Shown in pieces: positions 1-6,900 of a DNA stretch of 9,874 bases (within the stretch, counting starts at the first letter, position 1; each line of letters starts with the position of its first letter). Location of the stretch: NCBI GenBank assembly GCA_039184055.1, contig JBCDBH010000221.1, positions 1 to 9,874 of the forward strand, read 5' to 3'. Below the pieces are notes generated by a model. It saw nothing but the letters and a program-made list of their open reading frames with translations, made no database searches and was not told the DNA's origin. The DNA comes from JBCDBH01 sp039184055 (GTDB lineage Bacteria > Acidobacteriota > Thermoanaerobaculia > Multivoradales > J023). The position numbers and the translations under genes were made by a program.

Positions 1-2
1 CG

Positions 3-2516
3 GCTTCGCTCGAAGAAATGGCGAGCTGGATGCGTCAGGTCGACGGCCGCAAACACGTGCTGCTCTTCTCACAAGGCTTCGACGGTCGGCTGCTCTTCGG
101 TGACGATCGCGCCGCCACCGATGCCGAGGAGAATCTGCGGCTACAAACCGGTCAGGTGTGGGACGTCGACACCGACTCACGCTTCGGCAGCAGCGGCACC
201 ATCGACCGGATCAACGACATGACCAGCGCCTTCGCGCGCGCCGACTGCACGGTGCACACCATCGACTCCGCCGGTGTCCGTGGCGCCGGTACCCGGGGCA
301 GCCGCGACAGCCTGTTCATGATCGCCAACGAAACCGGTGGTGAGCTCTACGAGAACACCAACGATCTCGGCATCGCCATGGGCGAAATGTTGACCAAGAC
401 GAGCGTCACCTACGTGCTCGCCTTTCAACCCGAGGATCTGGAATTCGACGGCGACTACCGCAAGCTGCGGGTCCGGCTCAAGGATGCGCCGCGTGGCGCC
501 CGCATCGCCCACCGCCCGGGCTACTACGCCCCGGATCCGGACGCCGAGCTCAACCCGTTCGAGCAGCAGCTCGATCTGGCGCAACGGCTGCTCGACGGCC
601 GCGTCGGTGGCGGTCTCGACCTCGCCACCTCGGCCATCGCGCTACGCCCGAAGAGCGGTGAGGACGCCTACGTGCCGGTGCTGATCGAAATCGGCTCGGC
701 CGGCATGGTGGTCGGTGACGACGCGCAAACCCGCGCCGAGATCTTCGTCTACGCGCTCGACGAGACGGGCGCGATCGTCGACAACGTCGCCCAAACCCTC
801 ACCTTCGACCGTGAGCGCTTGGCCAACCACCGGGGCATCAAGCTCTTCGTGCCGATGGCTCTCGGCGCCGGCGACTACGCCATCCGTACGCTGGTGCGCA
901 ATCCGGCGACCGCCGAAACGGCGCTCCAGATCGCCACCGTCGAGGTGCCGGCCGATCTCGGCACCCTCGCCCTCTTGCCGCCGATCTTTCCCGAGCGCAC
1001 CGACGAGTGGATGCTGGTGCGGAGCAGTCGCGAAGAGGTCGCGGCGATCGAACCGGCGCAGCCGTTCTGGATCGCGGAGACCCCGTTCGTGCCAGCGGCG
1101 CGGGCGCGTTTCACCGCTGGAAGCGCGGTGCCGGTGGTGCTGATGGGCTACGGCCTGGGACGCATCCCACCCTCCGACTTCGACTCGGAGGTGCTCGATG
1201 TCTTGGGTCAACCGGTCGCCGTGTCGCGGCTTTTGATGTCGCCCTCGAAGGCCGGTGAAGACGGGCTCGATCGTATTCTCGGTGTGTTCTATGTGCCCGA
1301 GGATCTCACCCCGGGCGCCCACACCCTGATCGTCGAGCCGCTCGGCCGCGAGCCGTTGAGCGTCGAATTCGAGATTTCGAACGACACACCGAGTGCCCTG
1401 TTGGCGATCAACGCGCCCCCGCGTCCCGCCGCCATGGATCCGCTTCCCGGTGTCGAAACGGGTGTCGACGCGGTCGCTGGGACGGCCCCACCAGCGCGGC
1501 AACGCGAACGCGTCACCCGACGCGATATGAAGATCGGCGAGCGCTATCGCATTCTGCTCGCCGCGATGGGTGAAACGACCTCGCGCCGCGAGCTTCTCGA
1601 CTCGCTGGCGGCCTTCGAAATGTCGGTGGTCGGTGACGATCCAGAGTCGCGGGTCCGTAAGCTGGCGCGGGCCGAAGTCGAGATCGCGGCGCAGATGGCG
1701 GCGCGTGATCCCGAGTCGCTGGTGCCGCTGATCATGTTGCATCACGACCTGGCGCTCGAGCACAAAAAAGCCCGTCGGGCCCATCTGCTGCACCATAGCG
1801 TGCGGGTGGTCCAAGAGCTCGCGGCACGCTATGCCGAGACGGGCGCGACCCGTGGCTCGCAAAAGGTCGCGGCACGTGCCCTCGCCAGCCTGGGTGGCTA
1901 CCTCCAACAGTCCGGACCGTCGCTCAGCGTCGCGCTCTTCGATCGCGCGCTCGGTTTCGATCGTCATCACGAATCGGCTTTGCTCGGTCTGGCGGCGTAT
2001 TTCGAGAAGCGCGGTGGGCCGTACGAACAGGCGATTCGCCTGCTCGAAACGCTGATCGAGGAACATCCCGACAGCCGTGAAGGACGTTTGCGTCTGGCGA
2101 TCAATCAAGTGCGTGTGGGCGACGGTGACGAAGCCGAACCACACTTCCGGCGTCTGCTCGCCGGGCAGGCCGATTGGGTCACTGTGCTCGCGGCGCAGGA
2201 GATGGCGCGTTATCTCGCCGACGACGAACGGCTCGACGCCGCCATCGAGGTGCTGGAGAGCACGGTCGAGCGCGCCCCCGACGTGCAGAAGCTCTACATC
2301 CAGCTGGCGCACCTCCAGGATCGCAACCGCGATACCTGGAAGGCGTCGCAGACCCTCGAGCAAGCCGCGAAGATCGCCGGTGGCGGCACGCCGCCACGTG
2401 GGCGCTACAACCAACTGCCTCTGCGTGCCCTGACGATCGATCGACAAGAGCTCGCCGCGGGCGCCGAGAGCCGTCGCGCCCTGGTCGCCCAGCTCGCCCA
2501 AGGAGGTGTGCGATGA
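3..2516 (+). CDS. VWFA-related Acidobacteria-type protein with C-terminal TPR-like region, 5' partial
   Basis: The reading frame is open to the window edge: codons from position 3 read A-S-L-E-E before the first ATG at 18, and the protein begins mid-way through a VWA fold, so the start and the MIDAS DxSxS motif lie upstream. Residues below count from the Met at 18. Residues 1-170 are the C-terminal half of a VWA domain of the Acidobacteria family (TIGR03436-like): KHVLLFSQGFD, ADCTVHTIDSAGVRG, NETGGELYENTNDL, SVTYVLAFQPED, and the family-typical GYYAPDPD end. Residues about 185-450 are a beta-rich region I cannot name. A Pro/Ala-rich linker follows (about 455-510). From about 615 to 800 there are helical TPR-like repeats (ALFDRALGFDRHHESALLGL, QAIRLLETLIEEHPDSREGR, AAIEVLESTVERAPDVQKLY). 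The stop codon overlaps the start of the next VWA gene as ATGA, so the two are very likely one operon and translationally coupled. The role is inferred as an exported or envelope protein-interaction scaffold; the substrate is unknown. Confidence 0.85.
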   Translation, partial: ASLEEMASWMRQVDGRKHVLLFSQGFDGRLLFGDDRAATDAEENLRLQTGQVWDVDTDSRFGSSGTIDRINDMTSAFARADCTVHTIDSAGVRGAGTRGSRDSLFMIANETGGELYENTNDLGIAMGEMLTKTSVTYVLAFQPEDLEFDGDYRKLRVRLKDAPRGARIAHRPGYYAPDPDAELNPFEQQLDLAQRLLDGRVGGGLDLATSAIALRPKSGEDAYVPVLIEIGSAGMVVGDDAQTRAEIFVYALDETGAIVDNVAQTLTFDRERLANHRGIKLFVPMALGAGDYAIRTLVRNPATAETALQIATVEVPADLGTLALLPPIFPERTDEWMLVRSSREEVAAIEPAQPFWIAETPFVPAARARFTAGSAVPVVLMGYGLGRIPPSDFDSEVLDVLGQPVAVSRLLMSPSKAGEDGLDRILGVFYVPEDLTPGAHTLIVEPLGREPLSVEFEISNDTPSALLAINAPPRPAAMDPLPGVETGVDAVAGTAPPARQRERVTRRDMKIGERYRILLAAMGETTSRRELLDSLAAFEMSVVGDDPESRVRKLARAEVEIAAQMAARDPESLVPLIMLHHDLALEHKKARRAHLLHHSVRVVQELAARYAETGATRGSQKVAARALASLGGYLQQSGPSLSVALFDRALGFDRHHESALLGLAAYFEKRGGPYEQAIRLLETLIEEHPDSREGRLRLAINQVRVGDGDEAEPHFRRLLAGQADWVTVLAAQEMARYLADDERLDAAIEVLESTVERAPDVQKLYIQLAHLQDRNRDTWKASQTLEQAAKIAGGGTPPRGRYNQLPLRALTIDRQELAAGAESRRALVAQLAQGGVR
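2500..2508 (+). promoter_or_regulatory. Strong Shine-Dalgarno sequence of the second VWA gene
   Basis: AAGGAGGTG is nearly a full anti-16S match, with AGGAGG ending 6 nt before the ATG at 2513. It lies inside the last codons of the upstream gene. It fixes the start of the downstream gene at 2513 rather than at the further-upstream ATG at 2174 in the same frame. Confidence 0.85.
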
Positions 2517-3670
2517 ACCTGCTTCTCCTGCTCGCCACCCTGTCGCTCTTCCCTGATCCGCTCTACGCCGAGGATCTATCGGTGCTGCTGGTCGAGCCGA
2601 CCGGGCTCGAAGCCGTCTTCGGCCAAATCACCGTCGAAGCCGACGTCCAGGCACCGGAAGCCGTCGAGGTCGAGCTCTTCGTTGACGGTCGGAGCTTCGG
2701 TAGCCTCGACACGCCGCCATATCGCTGGCAGGTCGACGTCGGCCAGAACAACCAGGGCCACACCTTCGAGGTCGTCGCTACGGGGGCTTCGGGTGTCACC
2801 GATCGATCGACCATCAAAACCCCGGCGATCAAAATCAACGAGGAAGTCGACGTCGCGCTGCAGCAGCTCTACGTCACGGTGATGCGCTCGAACGGTGAGC
2901 GGGTGCTCGATCTCGTCCAAGGTGATTTCGACGTCGTCGACGATGGCAAACGCCAGAACATCGTCACCTTCGCGCGTGGCGATTTGCCACTCACCGCGGT
3001 CTTCCTGATCGACGCCAGCGAGAGCATGAAGGGTGAGCGTTTCCGTTCCGCCCTCCGTGGCGCCGAGGTCTTCGTGCGTGGCATGAAGGACCTCGACGAA
3101 GCCTCTCTGGTGCTCTTTTCGGATCACATCCTCAAATCGACCAGCTTCACCAACAATGCCGAAGCTTTGCTCGATCCGCTCGAGGGTGTCGAGCCGGGCG
3201 GCAATACGTCGATCAACGATCACCTTTACCTGGCGCTCAAACGGCTCGAACGTCGTCAAGGGCGCCGCGTCGTGGTGCTCTTCACCGACGGCGCCGATCT
3301 GCACAGCGTCCTCGACATGGCCGACGTGGTGTGGACCGCGCGGCGATCCCAGGCGTTGATCTATTGGCTGCGATTGGGTGACGGTAGCGCCGACTTCTCC
3401 ACCGCGTGGCGGAATTTCGAGGGCAATCGCGCCCAGCTCGAAAAACTCACCCGCGCGGTCGAGGAAAGCGGTGGTCGGATCAACGATCTGAACGGCATCG
3501 ACGAGATCGAGCCAGCGTTTCGCGACCTCCTCCGCGAGCTGCGTGAGCAATACGTGCTCGGCTACTACCCGACCAACGACCGCGACGACGGTCGGTGGCG
3601 CGACGTCGATGTCGACGTCGACCGCTCGGGCACCAGCATCCGAGCCCGGGATGGTTACGTCGACTTCTGA
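2513..3670 (+). CDS. Exported VWA-domain protein (VWFA-related Acidobacteria type)
   Basis: This is a 385-residue protein. The start at 2513 is supported by the Shine-Dalgarno sequence, the ATGA overlap with the upstream stop, and a signal peptide (hydrophobic residues 3-13, likely cleavage after LYA at residue 19; the n-region unusually lacks a Lys or Arg). Residues about 20-115 look like an Ig-like beta domain (VEVELFVDGRSFGSLDTPPY). The VWA domain follows at about 125-350. Its metal-ion-dependent adhesion site is complete: D167-x-S169-x-S171 in FLIDASESMKG, T232 in GGNTSIND, and D259 in VLFTDGAD. The end of the family domain is seen in REQYVLGYYPTNDRDDGRWR and RARDGY. Such proteins are usually secreted and bind partners through a bound divalent cation; the ligand here is unknown. 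The gene pairs with the larger VWA-TPR gene upstream. Its last three sense codons and stop (V-D-F-stop) are the first bases of a palindromic repeat array. Confidence 0.9.
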   Translation: MNLLLLLATLSLFPDPLYAEDLSVLLVEPTGLEAVFGQITVEADVQAPEAVEVELFVDGRSFGSLDTPPYRWQVDVGQNNQGHTFEVVATGASGVTDRSTIKTPAIKINEEVDVALQQLYVTVMRSNGERVLDLVQGDFDVVDDGKRQNIVTFARGDLPLTAVFLIDASESMKGERFRSALRGAEVFVRGMKDLDEASLVLFSDHILKSTSFTNNAEALLDPLEGVEPGGNTSINDHLYLALKRLERRQGRRVVVLFTDGADLHSVLDMADVVWTARRSQALIYWLRLGDGSADFSTAWRNFEGNRAQLEKLTRAVEESGGRINDLNGIDEIEPAFRDLLRELREQYVLGYYPTNDRDDGRWRDVDVDVDRSGTSIRARDGYVDF

Positions 3671-3694
3671 GCGACGCAGTCGCTCAGAATCGAC
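3659..3694 (+). repeat. Long hairpin overlapping the VWA stop codon
   Basis: The first two array units are in opposite orientation and pair with each other. The left arm 3659-3675 (GTCGACTTCTGAGCGAC) and right arm 3679-3694 (GTCGCTCAGAATCGAC) make a 16-bp stem with one bulged C and a 3-nt GCA loop. The stop codon TGA (3668-3670) sits in the left arm. No T-run follows, so it is not a textbook intrinsic terminator, though it could stabilise the mRNA 3' end. Confidence 0.8.
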
Positions 3695-3878
3695 GGTCTC
3701 AGGGTTGATTTCTAAATGACTACGTCGATTCCGATCGACTACGTCGTTTTCCGAAACGACGGTCTCGAGTCAATCAGAATCGACGATCATAAGGTCGACT
3801 TCTGAGTCGACTACGTCGATTTCTGAATCGACGCTCTTAAGGTCGTTTCCGAACGACTACGTCGATTTCTGAATCGAC
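3659..3878. repeat. Array of ten short palindromic hairpin units
   Basis: Ten palindromic units of 16-18 bp lie end to end at 3659-3675, 3679-3694, 3704-3720, 3724-3739, 3743-3760, 3769-3784, 3794-3811, 3815-3832, 3842-3857 and 3861-3878. The six clear ones have GTCG...CGAC arms around an invariant centre TTCYGA: GTCGATTCCGATCGAC, GTCGTTTTCCGAAACGAC, GTCGACTTCTGAGTCGAC, GTCGATTTCTGAATCGAC (twice) and GTCGTTTCCGAACGAC. Each gives a 6-7 bp stem with a TCCG or TCTG tetraloop. The unit at 3704 is decayed. Those at 3679 and 3769 carry TCAGAA, the reverse complement, so they are inverted. Separators are 3 nt (TAC four times between units, GCA once) or 8-9 nt (GGTCTCAGG, GGTCTCGA, GATCATAAG, GCTCTTAAG, GGCCTCAAG). 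No open reading frame of interest lies here. GC over 3721-3900 is about 48 % by count. Function is unknown: structured 3'UTR or leader RNA, operator array, or REP-like repeats. Confidence 0.9.
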
Positions 3879-3887
3879 GGCCTCAAG
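3794..3887. repeat. Two tandem copies of a hairpin-TAC-hairpin-linker module
   Basis: This is the best-preserved part of the array. Module A (3794-3841, 48 nt) is hairpin, TAC, hairpin, GCTCTTAAG. Module B (3842-3887, 46 nt) is hairpin, TAC, hairpin, GGCCTCAAG. A 26-bp direct repeat (3808-3833 and 3854-3879) is identical between them, while the first hairpin of each module differs in stem and loop yet stays perfectly palindromic. This shows the higher-order unit is a hairpin pair and that copies spread by tandem duplication. Confidence 0.8.
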
Positions 3888-3923
3888 CGTTACGAAAATC
3901 GCAAGCGCGATTTTCGTAACGCT
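3886..3923. repeat. Perfect 17-bp inverted repeat upstream of the kinase gene
   Basis: Arms AGCGTTACGAAAATCGC (3886-3902) and GCGATTTTCGTAACGCT (3907-3923) are exact reverse complements around a 4-nt AAGC centre. The arm sequence is unrelated to the short units before it and ends 18 bp before the kinase ATG. Downstream is CGTTTATG, too poor in T for a confident Rho-independent terminator. It could be a weak terminator of the VWA operon, an operator for a dimeric regulator, or a leader hairpin next to the ribosome binding site. Confidence 0.85.
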
Positions 3924-3933
3924 CGTTTATGAT

Positions 3934-3937
3934 GAGG
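3934..3937 (+). promoter_or_regulatory. Probable ribosome binding site of the hybrid kinase
   Basis: GAGG lies 4 nt before the ATG at 3942, within GATGAGG. It is short and close to the start, so it is a moderate site. It supports the start at 3942, which also gives a good signal peptide. Confidence 0.5.
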
Positions 3938-3941
3938 CGCG

Positions 3942-6900
3942 ATGGTCCTTCGATGCCTGTTCGGTCTTCTCCTGATCGGACTTTCTCTTCCTCTTGGTGC
4001 AAGGCTGCCCCCACCAGCCGATGGGATTCCCTTCGTTCGCCATTTTCCCGCCGCCGAGATTGGCGACGGTCCTCAGGTCATCGGTGGCATCGCGGGTCGC
4101 AACGGCCTCTTGTACTTCGCCGCCAACCGCTCGGTCCTCGAATACGACGGGGCGCGCTGGCGACGATCCGCGGCGGCGACCGCGCGGCGGTTCGCCACCG
4201 ATCTCGACGGCCGTGTCTGGGTGGGATCGGATGGCGATTTGGGCTATCTCGATCCGAGCGGTCAAGATCTCGTTCTGGTATCCCTCCGTGACCAGCTGCC
4301 GGAAGCCGATCGCCCGACCGAGTTGATCCGGGGCGTCGAAATCACCCGGGACGGCGTCTACTTTCTCTACACCGGTCAACTGATTCGCTGGTACGACGGC
4401 CAGGCGCGTGTCTGGCGCGCCACCGCTGATCAGTCCTTCGACGCCCTCGGCGTGCACGACGACGCGATCCACGTCTATGTACACCAACGGGGCCCGGTGC
4501 GGTGGACGGCAACCGGTCCCGAGGTCGATCCGAGCACGCTGGCTCGCCGTGACGACGAGAGCACGGTACGAAGACTCCTCCAGATCGACGGCGGTTGGCT
4601 GACCGCGACCCGTGGCGGCCGGCTCTTTCGCTGGCGCGGCGCCTTGGTCGAAACCTTTTCCGAGCAAGCCGAAACGTTGATCGGGGGCAGACCGATCGCC
4701 GGTCTGACCCGGCTCAGCGACGGTACCTGGGCGATCGCCTCACGTGGTGCGGGCTTGGTGACCACCACCGCCGATGGCGAGGTGACCCGTCATCTCACCA
4801 CCGAGCACGGTCTACCCAGCGATCAGCTCTTCGGCGTCGTCGAGGACGAGCGGGGCTCGTTGTGGGTCGGCTCCGGGGCGGGTATTTTTCGTCTCGAAAG
4901 CTCCCCTCTGACCTTCTTCCATGCCCCGACCCACCCGCAGTCACTGCTCAGCCTGACCACCGTGGGTGACCGCACCTTGCTCGGCTCGAACGACGGCGGC
5001 TATGTGCTCGAGCCACGCGAGGGGCCGCGACCGCCTCGCTTCACGCCGATCGATGGTCTCGTCTCGTCGGTCAATCATTGGGCGGACACCCCGCTCGGCA
5101 TCCTGGCGGCGAATCAAGATGGGATCTTCACTCTCCAGATTGGCCCGAACGACTCCACCACCGCCCGCCGCATCGGTGATCCGGCGCGGACGATCGTCTG
5201 GAACCCCGATGATCGCGTGGCGGTCGCCACCAACGACGACTATCTCGAAATCTGGTTCCCCGAAGGGGACGGCTGGCGTCAAACACGTCTCGACAGGCTG
5301 GTGAACGAGATCGTCTTCGACGTCGTCCCGGACGGACCCGGTATTTACTGGCTGATCACCCTCGGCAGTCGCACGCTCTATCGCCTGGATTTCGAAGACG
5401 GTCTGGACGCGCTGCCCCGCGTGCAAGCCTTGCCCCTCATCGCGGGCTGGCCGCGCTCCCTGCGGATCGACGACGATCTGACCTTCGTCAACGGTGGCGA
5501 TGTGTGGCGGTACGACGACGACGAGCAAACCCTGGTCCGCGACCCCCGTCTGCCACTCGCCACGCTGCTGCCCAATGCCGGAAGCGACCGGGTAGAAATC
5601 AAACGGCTGGTGGACGGCGACCTATGGGTCTTCACGCGTGATCGGGGGCGCGGTCTGTCACGTGGACCAGACGGGATCTACGCCTTCGACGGTCGTGGCG
5701 TCACCCTCCCGGTCCAGCTCACGTTCGACTCGCATCCGGACACCACCGAACCGGTCTATTGGCTGTCGACCACCATCGGGCCGGCGCGTTTCGACACCCG
5801 CTGGATCTCGACCGATCGCCAAGACCCGATCATCCGGTTTCTTCCCCCGGCCGCGCCACGTGAGGCAGACGCCACGACACCGATTCTGGAGCACGCCACC
5901 GGCGCCTACCGTTTCGAAACCGCGGTGCCGTATTTCCATTCCGAAGATCAGCACAACTATCGCTATCGTCTGGTCGGTCTCGACGACGCCTGGACACCGT
6001 GGACCCGCGAGACGATCAAGGAATACACCAACCTAGCCGGTCGGAGTTATCGCTTCGAGGTCGAAGCTCGGAACGGTGAACGCCCGTTGGGAACGAGCGT
6101 CTTCGAGTTCCGCGTCCTGCCACCCTGGCACCAGACGTGGTGGGCCCGGACGTTGATGGTGCTCACCGTGATCGTCGGCGGTTTGCTCTACACGCGTCGT
6201 CTTCGTCATCGCGTGCGTCGCACCCGGGCGCTCAACGAACGCCTGCGCGCCGTCGACGAGCTCAAAGACGAATTTCTCGCCAATACGTCACACGAGCTCC
6301 GCACCCCGCTCTTCGGCATCGCCGGGCTCGCCGAATCGATGCTCGACGGTCATACCGGTGCCCTTCCCGATCCGGCGCGCGCCAGTCTCGAAATGATCGT
6401 CGCCAGCAGTCAACGGCTCAGCCACCTGGTCAACGACATTCTCGATTTCTCGAAGCTCCGCCACAACAACCTCGAGCTGGTGCATCGCGCGGTCGATCTC
6501 GCCCCCTTGGTCGACGTCGTGCTCACCCTGTCGACGCCTTTGATCGGCTCGAAGAAAATTCGCCTGGTCAACGCGGTCCCTGAGAGCCTTCCAGCGGTCG
6601 ATGCCGACGAGAATCGCTTGCAGCAGATTCTCCACAACCTGGTGGGCAACGCGGTGAAGTTCACCGTGCGCGGCCGGGTCAGCGTGCACGCCGAAGAAAT
6701 CGACGGAAACATGCTGCATATCGCGGTTCGCGATTCTGGAATCGGCATTCCCGAGAACCAACAGGAAACGATCTTTCAAGCTTTCGAACAGGGCGATGCG
6801 TCGATCGAGCGCGAGCACGGTGGCACCGGTCTCGGCCTCGCCGTGACCCGGCGGCTGGTCGAGCTACACGGTGGCACGATCGGCGTCGATTCCGAGGTCG

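Noticed and set aside
642..2501. 619-codon open frame on the minus strand opposite the VWA-TPR gene
   Set aside because: It is a codon-bias shadow of the plus-strand gene. The translation resembles no family, is rich in Arg/His/Gly, and the plus strand has clear VWA and TPR motifs throughout.
2174..2512. In-frame N-terminal extension of the second VWA gene from ATG 2174
   Set aside because: The extension overlaps the TPR coding region, translates to Arg/Ala-rich nonsense, and would bury the signal peptide. The Shine-Dalgarno sequence at 2500-2508 points to 2513.
2576..3550. 324-codon minus-strand frame opposite the second VWA gene
   Set aside because: It is a shadow frame. The plus-strand protein has an intact MIDAS and signal peptide over the same bases.
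3659..3887. CRISPR array
   Set aside because: The repeated units are 16-18 bp and vary, and the separators are 3 or 8-9 nt and conserved rather than unique spacers of 30 or more nt. No cas genes are present.
3928..3933. TATGAT as a -10 box for the kinase gene
   Set aside because: No -35 match lies 16-18 bp upstream (that position is GC-rich palindrome sequence), and a start site here would leave almost no leader. It was too weak to list.
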